From Affinundibacterium seohonense (lineage in GTDB: Bacteria > Pseudomonadota > Gammaproteobacteria > Burkholderiales > Burkholderiaceae_D), in assembly GCF_014284305.1 (NCBI RefSeq), contig NZ_JACOFW010000027.1, positions 1 through 51,693 on the forward strand: 51,693 nt of DNA. The letters are read 5' to 3'. Each line of letters opens with the position of its first letter. The stretch's first letter is position 1. The notes under the pieces are model-generated. The model was given only the letters and a program-made list of their open reading frames with translations, was not told the origin of the DNA and made no database searches. Positions 38,346-48,424 of this stretch are shown here, in pieces. The position numbers and the translations under genes are program-made.

Positions 38346-39956
38346 ATGAATAAAATTCTAAAGCCAAAATTATCGCTAGGCTGGCGCCTATTTTTTGCTG
38401 TCCTATTATCGATGATCAGCATCGTGACGGTTGCGCTATTTTTGATGCGCGAAAAAGTAAGCAGTAGCTTCGCCGACTACGCCCTGAAAATTGAACTAGA
38501 CCGCTTGCAAGAAGTCAGTACAGAAATTGAAATGCAGTATGCGCAGCAACAGAACTGGTCATTCTTGCCCGATGATCCGCAACAAAAACAAGTGTGGATC
38601 ACGCAAGAATTACTGCGGTTGTATCAAAATAAAAATCAAGTTGCAGTGCCATCAACAGCGAAGTCGGCGAGACCAAAGCCACTACCAGTAGCAAAACCAG
38701 CCAAGCCCGCAGCGCCCGAAAAACCGCAGCCGCCATCTGCTGCTGAACCAGCAGAGCCTGGCGATCACATCATACTGCCACCGCCACCACCATTGCCACC
38801 TCCCCCGCCAGATTTCGTTGCGGTAAACAGCCCTATTGAATTACAAAGTGAGGACCAAATACCTAGCCTAATCAGTCGTATCACCCTACTTGATCAAGAA
38901 CATCGCTATCTGGCTGGGCGTCCCATCAATCAAAACTTAGGTGGTTCACGTCCTCTGTACTTTGACAAACAGATCATCGCCTACTTATTCGTGCATCAAT
39001 CCAAACTGCCTAGCGATGCGATGTCTAAAGATTTTTTACAAGAACAAGCCGACACCATTGCAATCATCATTGCCCTTAGCATAGGATTAAGTGGCATAGC
39101 AGCACTCCTATTGGCCTTGCATTTTCGCCGCCCTATTCGTCGCTTAGTCAATGGTGCGCGGTCTTTGTCTGAAGGGCATTTTAATACCCGTCTCAACAGT
39201 CAGCGTAGCGATGAGCTTGGTGAACTGGCGCATAGTTTCAATCAGCTTGCTGAAAAATTAGAGTTGGCAGAACAAAGTCGTCGCCAATGGGTCGCGGATA
39301 CGTCTCACGAACTGCGTACGCCGATCTCGGTATTACGTGCGCAATTGGAAGCCTTACAAGATGGCATACGTCTGGCAACCCCAGACAATATCGCTTTGAT
39401 GCTACGTCAGGTTTTATCGCTCAATAAGCTGATCGATGAATTATACGAACTCGCCAAATCGGATATTGGGACACTGCAATATCAGATGCACGAAACAGAT
39501 TTGTGGCAACTGATTGCCGAAGAAACTGACAACTTTAAAGAAAAGATACAGCACGCTGATTTACAGTTAATGTTAGGTACCAAGCCCGCACGAAGCTTGA
39601 TTGAAGCTGATAGCGAACGTCTGCGGCAAGTCATCCATAATTTATTGGAAAATGCCGTCCGTTATACCCATGCCGGCGGGACGATCAACATTAGTGCTAG
39701 TTGCACAGCAGATCAGCTACACATTCAACTAGAAGATAGTGCACCAGCGGTTCCGCCCAACGCTATCACCCGCTTAGGTGAACGTTTCTATCGGGTCGAA
39801 GGTTCACGTAATCGTGCCCACGGCGGTTCTGGATTGGGTTTGGCTTTATGCCGCCGCATTCTGGATGCGCATCATGCCACCATAGAATTTTCACATTCCT
39901 CCTTAGGTGGCCTTTGCGTTTCCATGCATTTTCCGCTGTCTGAAAATAAGTTGTAG
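38346..39956 (+). CDS. sensor histidine kinase, BaeS-like
   Basis: 536 residues. One helix is at about 11-35 and a periplasmic domain spans about 36-240. A second helix lies near 241-262, then HAMP (about 263-312), HisKA with the phosphorylated histidine in DTSHELRTP near 323, and HATPase (N box HNLLENAVRY near 432, G box GGSGLGLALC near 498). The periplasmic domain is unusual: residues about 97-158 are very rich in Pro/Lys/Ala and end in PPPPPLPPPPPDF. The response regulator follows 66 bp later. A role in envelope stress is suggested by the BaeS likeness but is not shown. Confidence 0.85.
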   Translation: MNKILKPKLSLGWRLFFAVLLSMISIVTVALFLMREKVSSSFADYALKIELDRLQEVSTEIEMQYAQQQNWSFLPDDPQQKQVWITQELLRLYQNKNQVAVPSTAKSARPKPLPVAKPAKPAAPEKPQPPSAAEPAEPGDHIILPPPPPLPPPPPDFVAVNSPIELQSEDQIPSLISRITLLDQEHRYLAGRPINQNLGGSRPLYFDKQIIAYLFVHQSKLPSDAMSKDFLQEQADTIAIIIALSIGLSGIAALLLALHFRRPIRRLVNGARSLSEGHFNTRLNSQRSDELGELAHSFNQLAEKLELAEQSRRQWVADTSHELRTPISVLRAQLEALQDGIRLATPDNIALMLRQVLSLNKLIDELYELAKSDIGTLQYQMHETDLWQLIAEETDNFKEKIQHADLQLMLGTKPARSLIEADSERLRQVIHNLLENAVRYTHAGGTINISASCTADQLHIQLEDSAPAVPPNAITRLGERFYRVEGSRNRAHGGSGLGLALCRRILDAHHATIEFSHSSLGGLCVSMHFPLSENKL

Positions 39957-40022
39957 CCCTCTTTTCAACCACCTGTTAATGGTAACAAGCCGCAGCAAGG
40001 CACCTCAACAAGAACACGCACT

Positions 40023-40745
40023 ATGACTATACAAAACGAAATTTTGATTGTGGAAGATGAAGCAGATTTAGCGGCGTTGATTGCTGACTATGCACAAGCT
40101 TCCGGCTTTCAAAGCGAGATCATTGCCAATGGAGCGCAAGCATTAGCGCGACTACGCGTGCGGGTACCGCAATTGATCGTGCTCGACTTAATGCTACCGG
40201 GTTTAGATGGATTACAGCTATGCCGCGAAGTGCGGCAATTTTCACAAGTGCCGATCATCATGGTCACAGCCAAAGTTGAAGAAATTGATCGTCTCTTAGG
40301 TTTAGAAATTGGTGCGGATGACTATCTATGCAAACCCTTTAGTCCGCGTGAATTAATGGCACGCATCAAGGTCATTTTGCGTCGCAGTGAAACCAATCTG
40401 TATGAAGCAAAATCAGCACCAAACAAAGCCCCTGCGATCTGTATCAATGACAAGGCGTGTAACATTCTGCTGAACCAGAAAACCATGGACTTAACCCGAA
40501 CGGAATTCCTGTTGTTCAAACACTTTCTACAACATCCTGGTCAAGTTTTTTCGCGGGCCCAATTACTTGACTACGCAAGTCAAGACAGCCTAGATGTGAC
40601 GGACAGAGCCATCGATAGCCACATCAAAAATCTGAGGAAAAAGATCGCGCTGATTATTCCTGACAGCAACCCTATCCATGCAATCTACGGCCTTGGCTAT
40701 CGTTTTGACGGCTTTGATGGACCTGAGGACAATGAAGGTAAGTAG
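40023..40745 (+). CDS. OmpR/PhoB-family response regulator, BaeR-like
   Basis: 240 residues. The receiver domain (about 6-120) has the acidic pair VEDEAD, the phosphorylated aspartate in IVLDLMLPGLDGL near 56, and the switch lysine in CKPFSPREL near 105. The winged-helix DNA-binding domain (about 138-232) ends with HAIYGLGYRFDGF. It pairs with the kinase just before it. The kinase-then-regulator order is that of baeSR. Confidence 0.9.
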   Translation: MTIQNEILIVEDEADLAALIADYAQASGFQSEIIANGAQALARLRVRVPQLIVLDLMLPGLDGLQLCREVRQFSQVPIIMVTAKVEEIDRLLGLEIGADDYLCKPFSPRELMARIKVILRRSETNLYEAKSAPNKAPAICINDKACNILLNQKTMDLTRTEFLLFKHFLQHPGQVFSRAQLLDYASQDSLDVTDRAIDSHIKNLRKKIALIIPDSNPIHAIYGLGYRFDGFDGPEDNEGK

Positions 40746-40786
40746 CTGCCCACAATTTCTCCATAATTCATCGCCATGATGTCTCC

Positions 40787-40839
40787 ATTGGCAGCATTGA
40801 TACTGCCAATAAATATTCAGCGGATTCATTCCAATGAAT
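40787..40839. promoter_or_regulatory. two perfect palindromes before the proline-rich gene
   Basis: ATTGGCAG (40787-40794) pairs with CTGCCAAT (40803-40810), and ATTCATT-CC-AATGAAT spans 40824-40839. Both are in the gap between the regulator gene and the proline-rich gene, so they may be regulator sites or a weak hairpin terminator. No T-run follows either. Confidence 0.35.
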
Positions 40840-40867
40840 TCGAATTGGCTAATCAATAGGAGATCGC

Positions 40868-41299
40868 ATGAAACCCTTAATCACTATTATTTTATTTGCT
40901 GCACTAGGCGCCACTGGTTTGAGTATGGCGCAAAGTAAAGTACAAATAATTACAAAAGACCACAAACGTACTGTCGTGACCATCACTTGTGATGGAGATG
41001 ATGCATCCAAAGATAAATGTAGAAAATTTGCACCACCGCCACCACCTCCAGCACCACCGCCACCACCGTTACCCAATTTGCCAGAGCCACCAGAGCCTCC
41101 GGAACCACCAGAACTACCAGAGCCACCAGAACCACCGGTGATCAGCATTCCAGATGAAGTGCATCAGGCTTGCAAAGGCAAATCCGAAGGTAGTAAGACT
41201 AGCTGGAATATAGATAAGTTTGAACACTATGCTGGTGTATGCATCAAGCGCAATGGCAAGATGGAACTCGATGTGCAGAGAATTACGATCAACAAGTAA
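40868..41299 (+). CDS. proline-rich secreted protein of unknown function
   Basis: 143 residues. A signal peptide (about 1-22, ending LSMAQ) is followed by a short charged domain with two cysteines (TITCDGDD, KDKCRKF). Next is a tract of about 40 residues built of Pro repeats (PPPPPPAPPPPPLP then repeats of PEP and PEPPE). A C-terminal domain with two more cysteines (HQACKGKSEG, GVCIKRNGKMELDV) closes the protein. AGGAG stands 6 nt before the ATG. It is placed directly after the kinase-regulator pair, whose kinase has a similar Pro tract. Long Pro runs need EF-P for translation. Function unknown. Confidence 0.75.
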   Translation: MKPLITIILFAALGATGLSMAQSKVQIITKDHKRTVVTITCDGDDASKDKCRKFAPPPPPPAPPPPPLPNLPEPPEPPEPPELPEPPEPPVISIPDEVHQACKGKSEGSKTSWNIDKFEHYAGVCIKRNGKMELDVQRITINK

Positions 41300-41319
41300 A
41301 ATATTTGTTATGACATACT

Positions 41320-41362
41320 ACTGAAACTTGTCACCTTAGGCAACGACGTAACAAGTTTCAGT
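41320..41362. other. 12-bp perfect inverted repeat
   Basis: ACTGAAACTTGT (41320-41331) pairs with ACAAGTTTCAGT (41351-41362) over a 19-nt loop. It stands 20 bp after the proline-rich gene. It lacks a T-run, so it may be an RNA-stabilising hairpin or a weak terminator. The remaining gap to 41785 holds two FNR-like boxes and a promoter-like element (listed) and no gene that I recognise. Confidence 0.4.
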
Positions 41363-41496
41363 GATTGCGTTTAGCCCCCCCTCAAAAACGCAAGGCAGGC
41401 TTCCTTGAATTTTTCTTTATTCACGAAAACTCTAAAATTTTGTTTTCGAAAACTCAGCCCAAATTGTTACGCTATTTTGTGGCACTACCGTTACTT

Positions 41497-41510
41497 ATGA
41501 CAAAGGTCAA
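41497..41510. promoter_or_regulatory. FNR/Dnr-like half-conserved box
   Basis: ATGACAAAGGTCAA fits the TTGAC-N4-GTCAA form of the FNR/Dnr family with one mismatch in the left half-site. It lies 68 bp upstream of the better box at 41579. Confidence 0.3.
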
Positions 41511-41578
41511 ATTCATCTCAAGACGTGATGATTTGATTTTTTCCAACACCTCGGTGCGGATGTATTGCAGAGCGTGAT

Positions 41579-41592
41579 TTGATCTACGTCAA
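41579..41592. promoter_or_regulatory. FNR/Dnr-type binding site
   Basis: TTGATCTACGTCAA has the half-sites TTGAT and GTCAA with the correct 4-bp spacing. This is the pattern bound by Anr/Fnr and Dnr/Nnr regulators of anaerobic and nitric oxide responses. It is 194 bp before the TonB-dependent receptor start. A distance this long suggests a distal transcript start or an unannotated RNA. Confidence 0.5.
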
Positions 41593-41738
41593 ATTGCTTG
41601 CATTCACTTCCAAGATGTACCGTCACCCCGAAATAGTCGCATACGCCGCAAGCCACATCCAGCTTAGCTTTTTCCAGCCCGACCATGTCAACTAGTTCGT
41701 TTAGCCTATATCCAAACGCAACTAGCGGATTGACCTCG

Positions 41739-41769
41739 TTGATCAGTTGTCTAGACTAAGCCCTATACT
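41739..41769 (+). promoter_or_regulatory. possible sigma-70 promoter of the TonB-dependent receptor
   Basis: A -35 TTGATC (41739-41744) and a -10 TATACT (41764-41769) are separated by a 19-bp spacer. The start of transcription would be near 41776, 10 bp before the ATG, which leaves a very short leader. Spacing is longer than ideal. Confidence 0.35.
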
Positions 41770-41785
41770 TTTCTATAGGACTAGC

Positions 41786-44119
41786 ATGATGACTTCACTA
41801 TCTTTAAAAACAGCACCAGCGACAATACCTTTGAAACAGATGACACTAGCGGTTGGTCTGGCTTGTTGTTGCGCAATGATTCCTTGTGCTTCAAAAGCAC
41901 AAGCACAAACAACAATTGGTGACCTCGCAAATTCGGCAACACCTTCACTGACTAAACCCGCCCAAGTCGTGGTCATCAGCGGTGCCCGTTATGAACAATT
42001 TGTCGAAAATCTGCCGATGGCTATCGATGTGATTGACCAAAAGGAAATCGAACGTTTGGGTATTACCGACATACGTGATCTGGCAAAAAATCTTGCTAAC
42101 GTCGACGTCAAACGTGCACCAGCACGCTTTACGGTAACAGGTGTCGGTAATTCTACTGGGCGCGATGGCAATGCCGGATTTTCGATACGCGGTCAGGACG
42201 GCAATCGCGTGCTGATGTTGATCGACGGTATGCGTTTGCCACGTAGCTATATCAATGGCAGCAATGCTTTTGGGCGAGATTCGATTGCGGTGAATTTAAT
42301 CCGACAAGTCGAAATTGTACGTGGCCCGGCATCGGTCTTGTATGGCTCAGATGGGCTGGCAGGTTTGGTTAATTTTATGACTGTAGAGCCACAAGATTTT
42401 CTGCAAGTGAAGAATGCTGCAAGCAAAGATCTTGGCGGTAAATTATTCGCCAATTGGAGTGGTGACGATCATAGTCGCAGCCTTGGCGCTAGCTTAGCAG
42501 GTCGTGCCAATACGCAATGGAGTTGGCTGATAAGTGCGAATGTGAGTAAGGCAAAAGGCTTGGGTAATATGGGGACCAACGATGTCCCGAATATCGACAG
42601 AACCACGCCCAATCCTCAGGAGGATCAAACGCAATCGGTCTTGGCAAAACTTGTCTATCAACCGAGCGCCAATCAAAAGCACAGCTTAAGCATAGAGCAT
42701 GTCGATAAAACCTCGGACTTTGAATTGTTATCGAGTCGTGCCAAATTGCCGATGACGACGGCATCTGCGGTGAAAGGCGAGAACGTGCATAAAGAGTCAA
42801 CACGAGATCGCCTCACCTTGATTGATCGCTATGACATCAAGAACGACTGGATCGATCATTTGCAAAGCAATCTCAGTTACCAAGACAGCAGTGCACAAGA
42901 TGATGGCGTGACTCATCGAAATACCTTGGCCGATCGCGTACGTAAAGTGTCGTATGCAGAGCAAGCCTGGCAGTTTAGTCTGTTAGCCGATAAATTATTT
43001 AAATCCTCGCCAAATTTTGCGCAGCGCTTGAGTTATGGTTTTGATTATTCGCGGATAGACGTGAGTAATTTTTTTGATGGGATTGATCCCGGCAATACCG
43101 ATTTTATGCCGCGTAAATATTTTCCAGATACACGCGATTCCAGTCGTGCGGTCTTCTTGCAAGATGAAATTTTTGCTGGTTCTTGGATTATTACACCCGG
43201 TCTGCGCTACGACCATTTTAATTTAGATGTCAAGACCCAAGACGGTTTTGCGCCACCAGCTAAAACACCCGCTAAGTCTTTATCCGGTTCCGCAGTCGTT
43301 CCGAAATTAGGCATGTTGTACAAAGTCAATGCCGACTGGAATGTGTATGCCAGTTTTGCCGGTGGATTCCGTGCGCCGAATGCACAGCAAATTAACGGTG
43401 TGTTCGATAGTTCGACGGTACCCGCCGTGTTGTTGGCGAATCCAGATTTAAAGCCGGAGAAAAGTCAGAACTTAGAAATCGGTGTGCGCGCTCTGTTTGA
43501 GAAATTCAATCTTGATGTCGCACTGTTTAGCGGCCGTTATCAAGATTTGATTTACGATAAAAAACCTTTGGGTGGCAAAGGCATCGCAGGTGATCCGGCG
43601 ATTTTTCAAACTGTGAATGTGGATAAAGCGAAAATTGAAGGTTTCGAAATTCGTGGACAGGTGCAATGGACAGAAATCGCAGGCGGTAAATTGAGCTCAC
43701 CATTTGCTTATGGTAGAACCCGAGGCACTGATGAGGTTGCACATACACCGTTGAGCTCGATCAATCCCAGCAAGTTGTACGCGGGCTTACGTTATACCAA
43801 TGACAGTTGGGACTGGCAATTGAATGCCCGTCACCAAGCAGGCAAAGAAGAAGCGGATTTGAGTAGTCCGTATTTGCCAAAGCCCGCTGTGCCACCACGT
43901 GTGCGCCAATTCTTGGTGTCAAGTGTAACGACCTTGGATATGCAGGTTCAATGGATAATGCAGAAAAACTGGCGGGTTAATTTAGGTGTCGACAATATCA
44001 CTAATAAAAAATATTGGAACTGGAGCGATGTTCAAGGCTTAGCGGCGACATCTGTCGTGGTCGATGCTTACACGCAACCGGGGCGTTACTATCATGCTTC
44101 TTTAGTGATGGGGTTTTAG
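41786..44119 (+). CDS. TonB-dependent receptor, haem/haemoglobin type
   Basis: 777 residues from ATG 41786. A TTG 13 codons earlier is less likely, because AGGA stands just before this ATG. A signal peptide (about 19-41, ending KAQAQ) is followed by the plug domain. The plug has SIRGQDGNRVLMLIDGMRLP, FGRDSIAVNLIRQVEIVRGP and SVLYGSDGLAGLVNF, the pattern of the haemoglobin/transferrin/lactoferrin receptor family. The beta-barrel ends with NKKYWNWSDVQGLAAT and a terminal phenylalanine (VMGF). It probably takes up haem or a haem protein. A FNR/Dnr-like site stands 194 bp upstream and nir genes are just downstream. Confidence 0.85.
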   Translation: MMTSLSLKTAPATIPLKQMTLAVGLACCCAMIPCASKAQAQTTIGDLANSATPSLTKPAQVVVISGARYEQFVENLPMAIDVIDQKEIERLGITDIRDLAKNLANVDVKRAPARFTVTGVGNSTGRDGNAGFSIRGQDGNRVLMLIDGMRLPRSYINGSNAFGRDSIAVNLIRQVEIVRGPASVLYGSDGLAGLVNFMTVEPQDFLQVKNAASKDLGGKLFANWSGDDHSRSLGASLAGRANTQWSWLISANVSKAKGLGNMGTNDVPNIDRTTPNPQEDQTQSVLAKLVYQPSANQKHSLSIEHVDKTSDFELLSSRAKLPMTTASAVKGENVHKESTRDRLTLIDRYDIKNDWIDHLQSNLSYQDSSAQDDGVTHRNTLADRVRKVSYAEQAWQFSLLADKLFKSSPNFAQRLSYGFDYSRIDVSNFFDGIDPGNTDFMPRKYFPDTRDSSRAVFLQDEIFAGSWIITPGLRYDHFNLDVKTQDGFAPPAKTPAKSLSGSAVVPKLGMLYKVNADWNVYASFAGGFRAPNAQQINGVFDSSTVPAVLLANPDLKPEKSQNLEIGVRALFEKFNLDVALFSGRYQDLIYDKKPLGGKGIAGDPAIFQTVNVDKAKIEGFEIRGQVQWTEIAGGKLSSPFAYGRTRGTDEVAHTPLSSINPSKLYAGLRYTNDSWDWQLNARHQAGKEEADLSSPYLPKPAVPPRVRQFLVSSVTTLDMQVQWIMQKNWRVNLGVDNITNKKYWNWSDVQGLAATSVVVDAYTQPGRYYHASLVMGF

Positions 44120-44167
44120 ATCGCTGCTTTGATTGTGGATGACGCATATTGCGAATAAAGGTGAAAA

Positions 44168-44239
44168 TTGTAGGGCGGGTGAAACCCGCGCCGCCAGCAA
44201 GCCAAGCACCTGAGCAGCGCGGTTTCACCCACCCTACAA
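44168..44239. repeat. dispersed palindromic repeat, copy 2
   Basis: The left arm begins TTGTAGGGCGGGTGAAACCC at 44168. The right arm ends CACCCACCCTACAA at 44238-44239, with one base missing and a few G-T pairs. Its arms match the copy at 13744-13829 at most positions. It sits between the converging receptor and d1-like genes. Confidence 0.8.
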
Positions 44240-44305
44240 AATCGCACAAACCAATGTGTAGTTTAGCAATCAGATACGTCGACATAAAGTCGGTAAAAGC
44301 GCTGG

Positions 44306-44989
44306 TCAGCGATTCACACGTTGACCTGTTTTCATATCGATCAAGATGATTTGCAATGCTGGCTCTGTGTTCGTCTGGCCGAAAATCTTCATTTTTAGAT
44401 GGAGAATAGAAGTCATTTCAGTGTTTTCAATCGTGCTTTCACATGGATAAACAACATGCGCGAATTGCAGCTCAGCGATCTTGCGACGTATATCTAGATT
44501 AATGATTTGCATTTTTCCGTACTGATCCGCGCCTGTCGCATAATTGCCACTGGCATCAAATGTAAAACAATCTAACGCTAGCTCTAATGGAGTCTTACGC
44601 GGTGCGAATAATTGGGTATCGGCGATGCCTTCGCCCATCTGGTAATCATGTACCCAGCCTTGATAGACGGGTTCTGCTTTTGGGTTATAACTTAGTTCCC
44701 ACAATTCCGCGATATCGTTGAAGACTAGGATAAAGCTTTGACGTTTGGTGTTTGCGTAGAGTGCGCTGATGGTCGCTAATTTTCCTTCTTTGTTTTGTAG
44801 CTTGAGTTGCCGGATGACTGTGTTGCTATGCAGATCAATTGCTTGCACTCGATGATTGATTTGGTCGATGCTGAGCGCATACCTGCCATTTTCAGAAACT
44901 AGATTTGGTGACGCCGTCGTTTGTGCAAACAGACCTAGCGGTGCTAATGACAAGAGCGTACAACCCAGATGCTTGAGCAATGTTTGCAT
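44306..44989 (-). CDS. short cytochrome d1-type propeller protein (NirN/NirF-like)
   Basis: 227 residues with a signal peptide (about 1-26, ending LFAQTTAS). The middle reads ELWELSYNPKAEPVYQGWVH, then DYQMGEGIA, RKTPLELAL and IINLDIRRKIAEL, which follows the d1 propeller of NirN/NirF-like proteins as I recall it. Full-length NirF is near 390 and NirN near 490 residues, so only about half a propeller remains. There is no CxxCH and no obvious complete haem d1 pocket. It starts 20 bp beyond the terminator that ends nirM. It could be a decayed gene or a small haem-handling protein. Confidence 0.5.
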   Translation of the reverse strand: MQTLLKHLGCTLLSLAPLGLFAQTTASPNLVSENGRYALSIDQINHRVQAIDLHSNTVIRQLKLQNKEGKLATISALYANTKRQSFILVFNDIAELWELSYNPKAEPVYQGWVHDYQMGEGIADTQLFAPRKTPLELALDCFTFDASGNYATGADQYGKMQIINLDIRRKIAELQFAHVVYPCESTIENTEMTSILHLKMKIFGQTNTEPALQIILIDMKTGQRVNR

Positions 44990-45007
44990 ACAGTTTCTTT
45001 AACCCAT

Positions 45008-45039
45008 AAAAAAGCGTGCAGATGTTCTGTCTGCACGCT
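45008..45039 (-). terminator. rho-independent terminator after nirM
   Basis: AGCGTGCAGA (45013-45022) pairs perfectly with TCTGCACGCT (45030-45039) across a 7-nt loop, and the minus strand then runs into TTTTTT. It separates nirSM from the d1-like gene, so the latter would need read-through or its own start. Confidence 0.9.
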
Positions 45040-45072
45040 GGTTTACTTCAATATCAGTAATGCTTGATGTCG

Positions 45073-45390
45073 CTAATTCAAAGCTAACACATATTCCACC
45101 ATCACTTTAATATCGGCATCGCTGACTGCTTTGTTCGGTGACATAGGGATCGGTCCCCAGACACCGCTGCCGCCGTCTTTCACCTTTTTGGAAAGGAGAG
45201 CAACTGCCTCAGCATTGCCTTTATATTTCTTGGCAATGTCTTTGAACGCCGGGCCAACGATTTTTTTATCGACGCCATGACAGTTCATGCAGTTATTTTT
45301 CTTGGCCAGATCGGCACCTGACTCTGATGCCATGACTGGCAAGGCAGTCATAGCGCAACTAGCCAAAAGTATGGAGAGTGTGAGTTTCAT
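45073..45390 (-). CDS. nirM: cytochrome c-551 (NirM-like)
   Basis: 105 residues. A signal peptide (about 1-22, ending PVMASES) is followed by a small c-type cytochrome with NCMNCHGVD and a distal methionine in GPIPMSPNKAVSD. It gives electrons to NirS in the periplasm. AAGGAG overlaps the nirS stop (TAAGGAG). It stands 3 nt from one ATG (45393) and 6 nt from the next (45390), and I prefer the latter. nirS and nirM are thus one coupled unit, ended by the terminator at 45008-45039. Confidence 0.85.
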   Translation of the reverse strand: MKLTLSILLASCAMTALPVMASESGADLAKKNNCMNCHGVDKKIVGPAFKDIAKKYKGNAEAVALLSKKVKDGGSGVWGPIPMSPNKAVSDADIKVMVEYVLALN

Positions 45391-45400
45391 CATTGGCTCC

Positions 45401-47641
<2,241 letters not shown>

Positions 47642-48148
47642 CTAATTCAGTTCACGTAAGCGATGTAGCGCGAGTGATAACCAAAATTCGCTACCATAAC
47701 TTAGACACAAATTATGTTCGTACTGCTGCCAGCCCGGGTGTTTCGGTTGCAGTTGTAAAGCCTCAAGGTATTCGCACTCTGCAACAAAATATTGACGACG
47801 GTACGGTAATAAAAAACTACCCGGATGACTCGTGAGATAATCACTTGCTTCAAAATAATCAGAAAACCAGTGATTCGTGAAACCCATATCCTGATGCCAA
47901 AAATCACCGACATCATCACCGTGTATCGCTGCGCCAGAGAAGACGTGATGGGCGTGCTGCCAATCATGGAAACCATATTGTGCTGCGATTAAATTCAAGC
48001 AATGCTTGTGTTGCCATTGTGCAGGCATTACCCATTGACGCTTACGGCTTAACTTCGCTACCAATACCAAACTAGCAGGATCGCTAAGCTTTAGTTTTTT
48101 GTGCAAAAAAGACGCCCGAGTTTTGAGTTCGTTTAATACGACATTCAT
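47642..48148 (-). CDS. unknown His-rich cytosolic protein
   Basis: 168 residues without a signal peptide or membrane helix. It has a basic N-terminal region and a helix-like LNLIAAQYGFHDWQHAHHVF (about 62-81), reminiscent of N-terminal domains in some toxin- or glyoxalase-linked proteins. The second half is rich in aromatic residues and His (FWHQDMGFTNHWFSDYF near 93-109). I do not recognise the family with confidence. The start ATG 48148 has AGGAG 8 nt upstream. That site lies in a hairpin and overlaps a short leader ORF (see those entries), so translation is probably regulated. It precedes nirS on the same strand, separated by a terminator. Confidence 0.65.
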   Translation of the reverse strand: MNVVLNELKTRASFLHKKLKLSDPASLVLVAKLSRKRQWVMPAQWQHKHCLNLIAAQYGFHDWQHAHHVFSGAAIHGDDVGDFWHQDMGFTNHWFSDYFEASDYLTSHPGSFLLPYRRQYFVAECEYLEALQLQPKHPGWQQYEHNLCLSYGSEFWLSLALHRLRELN

Positions 48149-48216
48149 GACCGTTCTCCTAAGAACGGGTAGGCGCATTGCAAAGGATAATGTGTTAAAA
48201 ATTTTGAAAATGACAT
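48145..48216 (-). CDS. 23-aa leader ORF coupled to the unknown gene
   Basis: ATG 48216 has GGAG 7 nt upstream. The frame reads MSFSKFLTHYPLQCAYPFLG then ERS and stops at TGA 48145-48147. That stop overlaps the downstream start as ATGA. It runs through the hairpin that holds the downstream ribosome site. A ribosome translating it would open the hairpin, so it looks like a genuine translational coupler. Confidence 0.55.
   Translation of the reverse strand: MSFSKFLTHYPLQCAYPFLGERS
48151..48168 (-). promoter_or_regulatory. hairpin sequestering the Shine-Dalgarno of the unknown gene
   Basis: On the minus strand CCGTTCT (48168-48162) pairs perfectly with AGAACGG (48157-48151) around a TAGG loop. 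The AGGAG ribosome site of the following gene is formed by the loop and the base of the right arm. In the closed state it would be hidden. Confidence 0.55.
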
Positions 48217-48424
48217 GATCAATCTCCGTCTCGTTTATTGACGGCCCGCTGACGTCAAACGAAATGGTGAAATCACATCAAAAGAAGGATTGAGGGTGAA
48301 CGCGTCTTGTGCGGGAGGGCGCCCCTTCGCACCCTGGCGCGGATTGTAGAGCGATTGCTTCAGTTATGTCAAATAAGTTCGATGCAGCTTTGCGGTATCA
48401 AATGCACGTATAGGCGCGGTAATC

